A stretch of 64,000 nt of DNA from Pyropia haitanensis (GCA_008729055.1 SDUX01000007.1:5377009-5441008); one strand, 5' to 3'; positions 1 to 10,990 are shown, counted from the first letter of the stretch. Notes: generated from the letters alone by a model not told the origin. Made by a program: numbers and translations.

Positions 1-372
1 CCCACGCGTGCCAACCCCGTCGCGCACATGCCCCGCCCCCCCCCCCGGGCTGCCGCGGGCCCAGCAGCGGCCGCCGACGCCACGCGCCGCCGCGCCCGGG
101 CCAGTGCCGACGGCCGGAAAAAAAAAAAAAAAGCGCAGGCAGGCAGGCGTCCCCGCCGCGGGGGTACCACGCCGTCGTGGCGGGCGGCGGGCGCCGAGCC
201 CCCCCGCTCCCCCTGGTGTCTGGGGAGGAGCCGCCACACCGCCGGCACGGCGCAGCGCGGCCGTGCCTCGGCCGCCGCCGCGGCCGCCAGAGCGGTCGTT
301 GCGCGTGCGTGACACGGGCGGGGGGGGGGGGGGGGGGGGTCCGCCCCCCCCCGCCCCTTGCCGCGCGGCGGG
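1..372. other. GC-rich low-complexity 3' flank
   Basis: No gene is supported. The stretch holds an A-run near 118-132, a long G-run near 321-339 and a following C-run, and lies just past the stop codon of the minus-strand aminotransferase. Open frames here are only the result of the high GC content. Confidence 0.5.
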
Positions 373-1886
373 TCAAACCCCCCCGCCGCCGCCGCCGCCA
401 CGCGCCGGCGGCGGCGGCGGCTCACGCAGCAGGCGGAGCCCCCGGCGGAGCCGGCGGCCCGCCTCCTCGGCGCGGGCGGTCCCCCCACCCAGCTCGGCTA
501 CCGCCGCAAACGCCACCCGCACCGTCCCCGGCGCGCCATACTCCCGCCCCGGACACACCAGCACCCGCGCGTCGGCGGCGAGCACGGCCACCGCCGCGTC
601 TTCCGCGTCGGCCCAGGCGGGCGGGAGGGGCACGAGAAAAAAAAAGCCGCCCGCGGGGCGGGCGACGGGCGGCACCACGTCGCCGAGGCGGGCGGCCTCC
701 CACAGCGCGTCCCGCGCGCGGGCCACCTCCCGCACCCGGTCGGGCACGTAGGTGGGCGGGAGGGCGCCGAGCAGGGTCGCGGCGAGTGCCTGCGCCGCGC
801 GGCACGCGTGGGTGGCCTCCGCGTCCTGGACCGCCGCGAGCGGCGCGGTGAGGGCGGGCGGGTGGAGGGCGTAGCCGACGCGCCAGCCGGCCAGGCCGTA
901 CGCCTTGGACAGCGTGTGCAGCGTGATAACGTTGGGCGCGACGAGCGGCGCCGCCCGCGGCTGGCCATCAAAGACAAACGCCTCGTACGCGGCGTCGAGG
1001 AGGAGCCACACGCCCGCGGCGGCGGCGGTGGCGGCCATGGCCGCCAGCGCCGCGTCGCCCACCACCGCGCCCGTCGGGTTGCCGGGGGACGTGACGACGA
1101 CCGCGGCGAGGCGGGGCGGCGGCGGCGTGCCCGCCGCGGCGGCGGCCGTCGCGGCCGCTGCCCGCGACGCGAGGTGCGCCTCGAGCGCCGCGACGGTGGG
1201 CACCCAGTCCTCCCGACGGTCCGCCCCCCTGGCCGCGCCCGACCCCGCCGGGATGGTCTCCAGCACGCACCCCGCGAGGCCCACCGCCGCCGCGTGCGAC
1301 GCGTAGTAGGGCGCGTACAGGGCGACCGCGTCGCCCGGGTCGGCAACGACGGTCAGGATGCACCAAAAGCCCGCGTTGGCCCCCGCCGTCACCGTCACGT
1401 CCCGGTCGGCGCCGGCGGCGGCGGCGCCGGCGGCGGCGAGTAGCGCCGACCGCAGCGGCGGCTCGCCCGCGATCGAGCCGTAGCTGCTGAGCGCGTCGAG
1501 CGCCGCGGCGGGCGGCAGGTGCTCCAGCGGGGGGCGGTGGTGTGGCCCGCCGGGACACAAGTTGATGACCGCCGAGCCGGGCGCGCAGTAGCGGGCGACG
1601 AGGGCGTCAATCATGGCGGGGGGGGCCCGCCGCACGCGGGCCGACAGGGGGGGGGCGCCCGCCGCCGCCGCCGCCGCCGCCTCCGAGGCGGGGGGGGGGG
1701 AGGCGCCGCGCGACCGCGCGCCGACAAGGGGAGGGTCGCCTTTGCCTCCCCGCGCGGCCGTGGGACCAGTCCAGCCGTCGCGGCGGGGGTGTCCCCGTTG
1801 AGGTTGGCCGCCGCGGCGGAGAGGTGGAGGGCGGCGTCGCGGCCATTGGCGGCGGCCACCCGCGGGGCGGCATCGTCGTGGACCAT
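373..1886 (-). CDS. PLP-dependent aminotransferase, class I/II
   Basis: Fold-type I aminotransferase that should move an amino group between an amino acid and a 2-oxo acid using pyridoxal phosphate. The Schiff-base lysine lies in TLSKAYGLAGWRVGY (Lys codon 904-906), followed by the typical GWRVGY. The substrate-loop motif SPGNPTG and the AYEAF segment (aspartate plus tyrosine that contact PLP) are present, as is an Arg near the C-terminus in a GTVRVAF context. The N-terminal LSARVRRAPPAMI block also fits the family. The domain reads in one frame up to about 1690, then a C-run (minus strand) at about 1687-1700 separates it from a better N-terminus in another frame that starts with ATG at 1884-1886 and looks like a basic/Ala-rich organelle presequence. 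If that join is wrong, the first in-frame ATG is 1612-1614. Substrate cannot be named. The C-terminal Gly-rich tail is low complexity. Confidence 0.8.
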
Positions 1887-1949
1887 GGCGAGCGGCACGC
1901 GGGACCAGCGGCGGGTTGGCCGCTGGGGGGGGGAGGCAGGCCACGACGG

Positions 1950-2300
1950 CAGCCGCGTCCACGTACGCGCCAGGCGACGGGTGCCGCGTCCACGCCAGCG
2001 TCTGGCGACGACGGTAGCCGCGTCCACGCCCACGTCAGGCGATGGTAGCCGCGACGGTGGCGGCGTCAGGCAGCGGCGGCAGCGGGGGAGGAGTCCCAGG
2101 CTGGGGAGCGGGGGGGGGGGGCGGGGGGGGGGGGCGACAGGACCGCCACGTCGATGCAGACGTCCCACGGATGAGGCAGCGCGGGGGGGAGGGGGGGGGG
2201 GGGGCGGGGGAAGGCAGCCGCGTCGATGCCAACGTTGTGGAGCAGGGGCGCACCAGAGGCGACCGGCGGTCGCAGCCCGCGTCGATGCAGACGGGCGGCG
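1950..2300. repeat. Degenerate minisatellite with GCCGCGTCCACG core
   Basis: Near-copies of a 30-40 base unit with cores GCAGCCGCGTCCACG, GTGCCGCGTCCACG, GTAGCCGCGTCCACG and GCAGCCGCGTCGATG occur one after another, each followed by a variable GTCAGGCGACGG-like part. Copies after 2200 carry GTCGATG instead of GTCCACG. Confidence 0.5.
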
Positions 2301-2827
2301 GCGCCGATGCGGCGATGGGATCCGCGTCCGCCACGCGCGGGCGGGGCCCGTCCTTTAACCGGCCGATCGCGGCCGGCCGCGACGGCGGATTCGTGACGCG
2401 GGCGGATCGTTGGGGGGGGGGGGTGGGGACGGTCTGGCAGAGGCTCTGTGCGTGCCGCGCGCGGCGGTCGAGGGCGCGGCCGCCGCAGGCGGGGGGGGGG
2501 CGTCCCCGCCGTCGCTCGCCGCCACCAAGGCGGTCGCTGAGGACGACGACCGCACCCCGCCAGTGCCGGTACCCACCGCCACCCACCCGGGCGGGTGGTC
2601 GCCCGCGGGCGGCCGCGCGCGTCGGTCGGCTCGCCCCCGCAGCCGACGCTTGGCCCCGCCCGCCCGCGCGCGGCGGCGGCGGCCGCCGCCACGCACCCGC
2701 GGCGGCTACGCGCCGCCGCCGCCGCGCGCGGGCGGCGAGGCCGCGCGGGGGGGGGGGGGGGGACGGGGGGGGGGGTCCGCCCGCCGACACGGACGAGGAC
2801 GGAGACGGTCCCGGCCGCCGTCGCCGA

Positions 2828-2895
2828 CGCGCGGCGGGCGGCGGGCGGCGGGCGGCGGGCGGCGGGCGGCGGGGGGCGGGCGGCGGGCGGCGGGA
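2828..2895. repeat. GGCGGGC heptamer array
   Basis: A nearly uninterrupted array of GGCGGGC units with one G-rich interruption (GGGGGGCGGGC). It is a simple-sequence expansion and a candidate G-quadruplex former on the plus strand. It is not inside a supported gene. Confidence 0.75.
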
Positions 2896-3605
2896 GGGGG
2901 AGCAGGCCGTCCCCGTCGCCGTGAGCGGGAGCTAGCGGCGGGCGCCCCCGCCGCCCAGCGCAGGGTGCCGTGTGGATGCCGGCAACGCCGACGTCCACGA
3001 CATGCAGGTGGTTTGGCAAAACGGCTTGGTGAGACCTGGTCAAGTAGCCCAACCGGGCCCGTGGCACCAGGGTTGTTTGCCTTGATCGTTGATGGATGCG
3101 CGTCCACCTCTGTGAGACACGGGTCTTGAGGTATACTGTATGACGAGCAGCAGCGCAGCGACGGTGCTGCCAAGAAGAGGTAAGAAAAGGAAGACTTGTG
3201 AGTGTAATCACGCAGGTTGGACACGACGCCAACCACCCCTCACCGTAACATCGGATACAGATCGAGAGCGACGACAATAAATGTGTTATCATCATCATGG
3301 CCATGTCTGCCGCCGCACCACTCCACGCCGGGCCCACGCCCACGCACTGCCAGCAGAGCCCTCTATGCAGAACAGTAGTCGCAATGCCGTAGCTGCGCGA
3401 TCCAAGCTAGCTCGCAACAAGTGGAAGGACACCGACGTTGCACGAACCAACGAAAAACGCAAGTCCACAGGGCACGCCGTCAGGCGCCCTCAGCCAGCCC
3501 ATCCAGGCGGCCGACTGGCCGTCGTGGCTGGGGTATAGATTGCTCGCGCGCCGCCCAGCCGCTGCGCACGGACGTCAGACATCCCCCCCCCCCCCCCCAT
3601 CCCCC

Positions 3606-6014
3606 TCAGGCGCCATCTCCTGTCTGGCGGCGGGCGGCCAGCGCAGCCACCCTCGCCGCCGCCGCCGCCGCGTCTTCCTCGGCTTCGGCAGCGTCCTCTG
3701 CCCGCTCCAGCGGCGCCTCCCCCCGCGTGAACCGGCGCGCGTCCATGCCATTCACAGACGCAAAGCCGGCAAAGGCAGTCACGCGCAGCCGCCGCTTGAC
3801 GCCCTTGCGCCGCGCGCGGAGCGCCGCGACCGCCGCCCGCCGCGACGCCTCGGCCGCCGCACGGTTGCGCTCCAGCGCCGCCAGCTGCCGAGCCGCGTCC
3901 GCCTTCGCAGCCGCTGCTGACGACCGCATTCGCACCGCGCCCGCGGCCCACAGCAGCGCGGCGAGCCGGCCGCTCGGCGGTGCCGCCGCGGCGCCCGCCC
4001 TGGACGCCGCCCCCTTAATCGCTGCCTCCGCCTTGTCCACCGCCACAACTTCCGCGTCGGCCGCGGCAACGGCCCGCCGCTCGTCCGCCTCGGCGGCGGC
4101 GAGCACCGCGGCCGCCTCCGCGCGAGCCGCCGCCATCCGCGCCCTGAGGGCGGCCAGCGCGGCGCGGGCGTCACCCGCCAACGGCGCGTCGGCGGCGCTG
4201 GCTGTCCCACCCGCCGGCACGACCGGCCGCACCGCCGCCGGCACGGCCGCCGCCGCCGCCGCCGGCACGGCCAGCGCCGCCGCCGCCGGCACGGCCGCCG
4301 CCACAGCCAGCCGCGCGCTGGCACGCTCGGCGCGGCACACCATCGAGGCGCCCGCCACCACACACGCCGCGCGGCTGCCGCACGCGCGCCGCGTCCGCCA
4401 CGCGTGCGCGGCGCAGCGGCGGCGCAGGCACACCCCACACCCACACGCCGCGCGCGACCAGCAGTGCGGACCCTGCGTGCAGACGTACGCGGGCGGGCTG
4501 AGCAGCCGCCGCCGCCGCTGCCGCCGCCGCCGCGCGACGACACACTGGCCGTGGCGGCCACAGTGGGCGGCCCGCCGTGCCTCGGACGGCGCTGTGCACG
4601 CGCCGCTGGCCGTGTCACACGCGCCACAGCCGCACTGGGCGTCCCGTGTACAGCGACACATGAGCGCGCGCGCGCCGCCGTGTGCCACGCACGCCCGCTC
4701 ACCACAGTATGCGCGGGTGCGCCGTGTCCAGCCGGGGCGGCAGCGACCCATCCTGCACACGCCGCAGCCGCACTGGTCGGAGTGCGTGCACGCGGCGGGA
4801 GGCGCCGTCGGGGTGACCGTCCGCAGCGGCGCCGTCGGGGTGACCGTCCGCAGCGGCGCCGTCGGGGTGGCCGTCCGCAGCGGCGCCGTCGGGGTGGCCG
4901 TCCGCAGCGGCGCCGTCGGGGTGGCCGTCCGCAGCGGCGCCGTCGGGGTGGCCGTCCGCAGCGGCGCCGTCGGGGTGGCCGTCCGCAGCGGCGCCGTGCG
5001 CGTCCGCCGCGGGTCCGCCACGTACGTCACGCAGGTGAGCGCCACCGCCGTCCGCGCGGTGACGCCAAACGGGGCGAGCACGTCGTCCAGCCGAGCGGGC
5101 GTGCCGTCCCCCGTCGTGCCCCCATACGCCATCACCGACACGGCCTGCTGCCGCATCGCCCACACAAAGTCAATGTACGCGTGGTGCGAAAAAAAGGCCA
5201 CGTCGCCGGCCGCCCGGTTGAGCAAGAACATGTCGCCGCCGGCGAGCCCCCCAATGGCCACGTGCGGCCCACTGTGGGCGTACTCGAGCGCCGCCACAAA
5301 GTCGGTAAACGACATGCGTCGGTCCCGCCACAGCGCCCGCATCGTCGGCTTGTCCGAAAACGCGTTCGCGTCCAGGCCGCCACGGCGGTCAGAGATAAAG
5401 CCGCGCGTCACGTGGTGCGGCCCGTCCGTGTCGACAAAGAGCTCGTTAAAGTTGTGGCCCGCCGCAGGCTCGCCCGCGCCGATGCGCCCGCCGTCGGCGG
5501 CGCGGCCCAGCTGGTGCGTCGCCCACACGGGCGCCATCGCCGGGTCCGCCGCGTCCATCGACCAGTCCCAGTACGGGATCGTCACGCCCGGCTCCACCGT
5601 CCGCAGCGCGTTCTCGTACGCCAGCAGGAACAGGCGGTGCCAGGCGAGGAAGTGCGCGCCGTTGTGCGCGGCGCGCGCGTGGGTGGCGTGGAGGTCGACA
5701 AAGCGCTCAAACCAGTCGAGCGTAGACCGCCGGGCGGACGTCTCGCGCGCGTGGAGGCCCGTCACGGCGCGCTGGTAGGTGGCCCACTCGGCGGCGGACA
5801 GCGCGCCCACCTCCTTGCGCACCCGCGGCGCGCCACACGCGACGCTGGGGCGGGCGGGGAAGGGCACGGGGCCCGCCGGTAGCCCCGCCGCCGCCGCCGG
5901 CCGCGGCGCCGCGGCCGCCACCGCCACGACCACGACCGTAAGCGCCGTCGCCGCTGCGGCGAGCGCGCGTACGCGCAGCAGCCAAAAGAGGTCAAGGCCA
6001 CCAAGCAGAGCCAT
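3606..6014 (-). CDS. Secreted tyrosinase/polyphenol oxidase with repeat and Cys-rich tail
   Basis: A type-3 copper oxidase, expected to oxidise phenols to quinones. The ATG at 6012-6014 was chosen because it opens a hydrophobic signal/anchor (residues about 8-45, ALTVVVVAVAAAA). CuA ligands: His109 or 112, then His117 and His126 in HNGAHFLAWHR. CuB ligands: HSGPH (His247, His251) and FFSHHAYIDF (His277/278), with the family spacing. After about residue 335 comes the unit TAPLRTATP seven times. A Cys-rich region follows with three modules of the CTxxxQCGCGxC type, then an Ala/Glu/Arg-rich probable coiled coil to the stop. Length 802 residues; the catalytic part is of normal size and the tail is extra. 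It is divergent from the EF-G-like gene. The catalytic assignment is firm; the substrate and the role of the tail are unknown. Location outside the cell or in the secretory path is inferred from the signal. Confidence 0.88.
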   Translation of the reverse strand: MALLGGLDLFWLLRVRALAAAATALTVVVVAVAAAAPRPAAAAGLPAGPVPFPARPSVACGAPRVRKEVGALSAAEWATYQRAVTGLHARETSARRSTLDWFERFVDLHATHARAAHNGAHFLAWHRLFLLAYENALRTVEPGVTIPYWDWSMDAADPAMAPVWATHQLGRAADGGRIGAGEPAAGHNFNELFVDTDGPHHVTRGFISDRRGGLDANAFSDKPTMRALWRDRRMSFTDFVAALEYAHSGPHVAIGGLAGGDMFLLNRAAGDVAFFSHHAYIDFVWAMRQQAVSVMAYGGTTGDGTPARLDDVLAPFGVTARTAVALTCVTYVADPRRTRTAPLRTATPTAPLRTATPTAPLRTATPTAPLRTATPTAPLRTATPTAPLRTVTPTAPLRTVTPTAPPAACTHSDQCGCGVCRMGRCRPGWTRRTRAYCGERACVAHGGARALMCRCTRDAQCGCGACDTASGACTAPSEARRAAHCGRHGQCVVARRRRQRRRRLLSPPAYVCTQGPHCWSRAACGCGVCLRRRCAAHAWRTRRACGSRAACVVAGASMVCRAERASARLAVAAAVPAAAALAVPAAAAAAVPAAVRPVVPAGGTASAADAPLAGDARAALAALRARMAAARAEAAAVLAAAEADERRAVAAADAEVVAVDKAEAAIKGAASRAGAAAAPPSGRLAALLWAAGAVRMRSSAAAAKADAARQLAALERNRAAAEASRRAAVAALRARRKGVKRRLRVTAFAGFASVNGMDARRFTRGEAPLERAEDAAEAEEDAAAAAARVAALAARRQTGDGA
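4801..4989. repeat. 27-bp tandem repeat, 7 units, in tyrosinase
   Basis: Seven head-to-tail 27-base units starting GGCGCCGTCGGGGTG. The first two have GTGACC where the other five have GTGGCC, changing one Ala to Val in the encoded TAPLRTATP/TAPLRTVTP unit. Being a multiple of three, the array can change copy number without a frameshift. It lies between the catalytic domain and the Cys-rich tail. Confidence 0.95.
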
Positions 6015-7279
6015 AGTTCCCCACCACCGCGGCCACCAGACGCACCAGGGTGGAGCGAGGACGGGGGGGGGGGGGGGGGCGGGGGGGAGAAGGGAGACCC
6101 AAGGACGGATGCCGCCTACGTCACAGCGCCACCAGGAACAGCCACATGGGCTTGGCGGAAACTCGCACCGCCGACACCCGGCCACGCAACGACGCTCTCA
6201 CGCCGGCGCGGCGGCACGCCACAACGGGGGGTGCACTCGGCAGAGAGAGGCAAGGCCGCTGGCCTCGCCACGTCGTCATCTTGTACACCCAGCGTGGGCG
6301 CTCGCGCGTACGCCTGAGGGGGGGAGGGATGCCGCCACGACCATGCACTAGCAAGAAGGGCCGACCAGCAGGAGGGAGCCCGGCGCGCGAACCGGCCAAC
6401 GGGGTGGCACACGGAAAATCCGGTGCCGCCGCACCGCCCCCCGCCACCGCCTCCACCGCTGGCCCCGTGGTAGGCCACGCGCAGGCACAAACGCACCGCC
6501 GCTCCACCAGCTCCGTCAACGCCGCGCCTGCACTTGAGCGACCGGCGGTCTGTACCGGCAACGATACCGGGGAGCGCTCCCGCGCAGCAGGCACGAGCAG
6601 CCAAGACGCGAGGCACGGACGACGCACGACGACCTTGCACTCGACCAAAGCCATAGTGAAACGTACTTTGTCCTCAAAGGATGGATTTCATTGCGGCACG
6701 TGTCATGAGACCCCAACACGTGACGTGTGATGTCGGGAGACCCCCCGAGATATTTTCCGCGTCATCTCGCCCGAAATCTGGGCAGCGGCGTCGGGGATCT
6801 CGCTCCTCTGCTCTCCACCTTGCTCTTCCCCCGCGGAGAGGGGATCCCAGCTGGCCCTCCTTGGCGGCCCCCCCCTGCCGTGAACGACAACACCGTGCTC
6901 TGCTTGGGAGGCACACAGATATGGCTGGTTTGGCGCTGGAGGAGGATCACCAGTGATGGGCGGGTGCCCCCTGGGATGCTCTCCGGGGCAGGGATTCCAC
7001 GGAGCGGCGCCCCCGGAGCGGGGGTTTGTTGCTGATGCAGAGTCCCAGCCGCGCGTCTGGGAGCGCGCGCCCTCGCGCGCGCTCTCTCTAGGGCGCCCGT
7101 CCCGCGCGTTGACCACCACCTTCACGCGCTCCGCCTCCCCTCCAGCCTTTCTCTTGCCATCGCCGCCCCGGTCAACAGACGCCGCAGCAGGCCCGCGGGT
7201 CTCCGCCGCTGCCCCCGCCCCTCCCCCCGACCTCGCCACCCTGCTGCGGTGGTCCAGCCGTTGCGCTCGTGCCCGGGTC
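6015..7279. other. Divergent spacer, tyrosinase / EF-G-like
   Basis: Shared 5' region of two genes reading away from each other. It has a G-run at about 6064-6080 and a lower-GC part at 6640-6770 with repeated CACGTG/ACACGTGAC sequences (E-box-like palindromes near 6697 and 6716), which may be regulatory. No protein is supported. Confidence 0.4.
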
Positions 7280-10200
7280 ATGTCCCCCATGGCGTGGACG
7301 CTCCCGGCGCCCGCCGGCGTCGGCCAGCTGGTCTCCCCCCTCCGCCGTACGGAGACGGTACCCCACCGGCCGCGGCGCGCCGTCGCGGCGGACGCCGCCC
7401 GCCGCGGAGCCCGCCGCGGCCTCCCCCTGAGGGTGGCGGTGGGGATGAAGGCGAGCCCCGACGCACGCGTGGCAGCCGCGACGTCGTCGTCGGCGGCGGC
7501 GGCGGCCGCATCCACGCACGCGGCGGTGGCGGTGGCGGGGACGACGGTGGCGGCTGGCGTGGCCGCCGCGGGCATCCGCACGGTCGCGCTGGCCGGCAAG
7601 GACGGGTGTGGCAAGACCGCCCTCGCCGCGGCGCTGCTGTCGTCGGCGGCCGCCAAGCGCGGCGGCGGCCAGGGCGTTGACGGGGGGGCGCCGGAGGAGG
7701 TGGCCCACGGCATGACGCTGCACAACCACGTGTACTGCGCCGAGCGCGAGGGGGACTATCGAGGTACGGACGGCGCCGTGCTACGGTGGGGGCGTGCGTC
7801 GGGCCCTGTTGAGCGCATGTCGGACCGGTCTCGAGCCGGCTGCCGTTTTCTGTTTTCGAATCCCTTCTGTGTGGTCGACCAGAGGGCCTGACCATACGCC
7901 CGCTGTGGCGCCCACCTCTTGGCCTAATCTCGCTCTGCTTTGCCACACCCCTTCCTGCCCTCTTTTGCCGTGTCGTTGCTCCGTCGGCCCCACGCTTGCC
8001 ACGGCGTTTCCCCTCTTGGCTTGCCATCCCCTTCTCTCCTTTTCTCCACCCCCTCCCTGGGACCACGCCACTCATGCAGTCAACATCATTGATACGTGCG
8101 GCCATATTGACCGCCTGCCCCTGCTGGCAACGGCGCTGGCCGTTTCCACCACCGCCGTCTTTGTCACCACCCCCACCGTCGGCGTCGACGGCGCGTGCAA
8201 GCGTGTGTGGGAGCGGGTGGCCGCGGCGGGTGTACCGTCGGTGGCGTTTGTCAACTGCTTCCGCCTGTCCCACTCGTCTGTCGAGTCGGGCGCCCACCCG
8301 GCCGACCGCTGGGCGGCCGCCCTCCACGCGATCGAGGCGTCGCTCGGCCAGCTCCCCGTCGTGCTGTTTGCGCCGGCGTACGAGCCAGAGACGGGCGCGT
8401 TCATCGGGCTCATTGACGTCCTCGCCGGCGCGCTGTGCCGCGACAGCTGCCGCTTCATGGGCGACGGTGGCGCCGGCGCCAGCTCTGACGCGGGGTCGGA
8501 CCCCGCCGAGACGGTGCCGCTCCCACCGTCGGCTGTCGCCGAGGCGGCAGCCTACCGGGAGCACGCGGTAGAGGCGCTGGCCGACGTGGACGACGCGGTG
8601 ATGGAGGCGTACCTGGACGTTGGCCCCGACGGCGTGCCGGCGGGCCTGCTCGCTACGTCCCTCCGCACGGCCGTCGCGTCCCGGTCGGTGTTGCCGGTCA
8701 TTGCGGGGAGCGCGGCCGAGGGGATTGGCGTTCGCGCGCTCGATGACCTCCTCCTCTCCTTTACGCCAGCGTTTGGGGAGGGTGCGGGGTGGCCCGCCCA
8801 CGAGGGCGGCGGCGGCGGCGCGTCTGCCGTGGCCGCGGCGACCGACAGCAGCGCCACCGATGCGGAAGCCACTGTCCGTGATGGTCCTGTGGCAGAGGGG
8901 GAAGTTGCGTCACCCTACGCCGTCGAGAAGGTGTACACGTCGGGCGCCGACGCGCTAGCTGAGGCGGCTTGGCGCCGCGCCGGCGGGCCTGTCACGCCCG
9001 TCGCGCCTGACCCGACCGCCCCCGTGGCGGCCGTTGTCTATGGCCTGTCGCTCCACGCCTACTCTGGCCGCCTGACCGAGGTGCTCGTTGTGGCGGGGGT
9101 GCTGACCAAGCACGCCAAGCTGGTGCTGAACGCGGCGGGCGGTGGGGGTGGCGTCGTCGCCAGCGGCGGAGGCGGCGGCGGCGGCGGCAGCCGTCGCGTG
9201 TCGCCCGCCCGCCTCCTCCGCCGTCGTGCGGGGGGGGAGCTGGAGGAGGTATCGTTGGCTGGCCCCGGGGAGCTGGTGTGCCTCGAAAAAATCGAGGGCG
9301 CCGCCTATGGGGACACTCTGACGTGCGGGGAGCGCCCCGCGCTGCAGCTGCGGCCGCTGCCCCGCCCGTACGGGCGGTGCACGTTTACGCTGCCGGTCGG
9401 GGCGGACCCACGGGCGGATGACAAGCTGCTCCGTGCGCTCGGCCGCATCCTCGAGGAGGACCCGTCGCTGCGGCTGTCCCGCAACGAGGAGACCGGGGAG
9501 CTCCTGCTATCGGGGTGCGGAATGCTCCACTTGGATCTCGTCAAGGAGCGGCTCGCCACCGAGGCGGGCGTGGACCTCCCGTTGGCAACGCCCCACGTGG
9601 CGTACCACGAGACTCTGACCGGCGCGCCCGTCCGCGCAAGCGGCCGGGTCGTCAAGCAGACGGGCGGCAATGGGCAGTACGCGGTGGTTGAGGTGGAGGT
9701 CGCCCCGCTGCCGCGTGACGGGGGATTTGTGTGGACCGACGCGACCAAGGGCGGCGTTGTGTCGCGGTCATTTGCGGCTGCCGCCGCCCGTGGCGCCGCG
9801 GACGCCCTCCGTGCGGGTCCGCTCGGTGGCTACCCGCTCACCGACGTGTCCGTCACGCTTGTCGACGGCAAGATGCACTCGGTTGACTCGTCTGAGGGGG
9901 CGTTCTTCCACGCCGCCGCCGCCGCCGTGCGGACGGCCGCTGCCAAGGCGGCCGACTCTGGGCGGGCCGTCCTCTTGGAGCCCGTCATGCGGCTGGCTGT
10001 GACAGTCGACGAGGCCCATATTGGGCGTATCTCCAAGGTGAGTTTTGTTTTTCCTGTGGATACTGACTGCTATGGCGCTCTGGGGGCGCATCTGCTGGTT
10101 GACGGCACTTGAACGCTGTGCCGTCGTGGGGCATCGTGGTTCTCGATGGGGGGGCGGGGTTGACAGTCACGCTGGGAGCGCGACAAGAGCCGCACTGTCA

Positions 10201-10585
10201 CACCTGCTAACCGGCGTTTCTGCGCGCTGCTTTTGTGCCGTTGTTTTGCGCTTGCTGGATGCCCGTACGTGCGCTGTCTGACTTTTCACACGCTCCCAGG
10301 ACCTGGCCACCCGCCGCGGCCACCTGTCGGGCTTCCGCCCCGCCGAGGGGGACCTCTCGTTGGTGGTGGTGGAAGCCGACGTGCCCCTGGCCGGCTTGTT
10401 GCACTACCCCAAAGCCCTCGACGCGCTCACGTCGGGGACGGCCACGTACACAATGACCGTTGCGCGGTACGAGGTGGTGACCAGCCACGCGGCCGCGGCG
10501 GTGCTGGCCACCCGCCGGGGGGGGGGGAGGGCGCGGACGCCCAGGGGGGGGGAAAGGGGGCGGCGGCGGCAAGCGCAAGCGCTGA
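7280..10585 (+). CDS. EF-G-like translational GTPase (three exons)
   Basis: Elongation-factor-G family protein that would act on ribosomes, probably in an organelle. Exon 1 is 7280-7763, exon 2 8080-10037, exon 3 10300 to about 10585. ATG 7280 is chosen because it starts an Arg/Ala-rich presequence. G1 is GKDGCGKT (about 7598-7621); G2 region HGMTL; G3 is NIIDTCGH just after intron 1. The G4 position reads VNCFR instead of NKxD, so guanine specificity may be weak or lost. Domain II, domain III (ILEEDPSLRLSRNEETGELL, SGCGMLHLD), domain IV and domain V (DLATRRGHLSGFR, VPLAGLL, SGTATYTM) follow in order. The pattern resembles bacterial EF-G2-type paralogues rather than canonical EF-G. The C-terminus is uncertain: a change of frame in the G-runs at 10518-10557 is needed to reach the natural-looking end KRKR-stop at 10583-10585; without it the frame runs to 10866. 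Confidence 0.85.
7764..8079 (+). other. Intron 1 of EF-G-like gene
   Basis: GT-AG intron, donor CGAG|GTACGG and acceptor CATGCAG|TCAAC, phase 1. Splicing joins G with TC to give Val and restores the family motif VNIIDTCGH. The pyrimidine-rich 3' part (about 7900-8070) supports it. Confidence 0.85.
10038..10299 (+). other. Intron 2 of EF-G-like gene
   Basis: GT-AG intron, phase 0, donor CCAAG|GTGAGT and acceptor GCTCCCAG|GACCTG. It joins IGRISK to DLATRRGHLSGFR, the conserved start of the domain V segment. Confidence 0.88.
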
Positions 10586-10623
10586 GCGCCGTTGCCGGTC
10601 TGCCGCCGTGTGTGTGTCTGGGC

Positions 10624-10990
10624 TCATCCGACGTGGCATCGCGCGCGCGCTGCGCGCACCTGTTTTTTTTCTTTTTCTCCGTGTTCTCTTGTCGTCTTGT
10701 CTGTGCATTGTGCGCTGCTCACCGAGGCCAATTTTGGTGGCGCAGCCCACGCTGCGCTTCCGGTGCTTGTCCCCAAGGGGCGGTTCCCAAACGTCCACCG
10801 CGCCGCGCGGCCGTCCGGGTAGATCTTCTCGACGAGCGCCGCGAACGACGCCGCGCGGTTTGGTGAGGAGGACGGCCGCGGCGGCGAGCTCGCACGCGCG
10901 GTTCTCCACGTCCGCGCCCGACAGGACGAGCGGCACGGGCGCCGCCCGCTCGCAAGACGCCGCCCCCCCAATTGCAATTTTGTGCACTCG
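10624..10990 (-). pseudogene. Possible truncated minus-strand coding fragment next to TIR element
   Basis: Two adjacent minus-strand frames look protein-like: SGADVENRACELAAAAVLLT, followed after a frame change near 10862 by a segment with FAALVEKIYPDGRAA and a stop at 10624. No ATG opens it, and its upstream edge lies a few bases from the left end of the TIR element at 10996. It may be the 3' part of a gene cut off by the insertion, or a chance open frame. The family is not recognised. Confidence 0.25.

Larger units (their letters stand above)
1887..3605. other. Intergenic, minisatellite-rich spacer
   Basis: Upstream of the aminotransferase and downstream of the tyrosinase. It contains degenerate tandem units around a GCCGCGTCCACG core (about 1950-2060, weaker copies near 2220 and 2280) and a GGCGGGC heptamer array (about 2828-2895). 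The segment 2990-3450 has lower GC. No conserved protein is visible in the overlapping open frames. Confidence 0.5.

Noticed and set aside
2066..3343. A 425-codon minus-strand open frame
   Set aside because: Composition is Pro/Arg/Ala low complexity with no domain, it overlaps minisatellites, and there is no start context.
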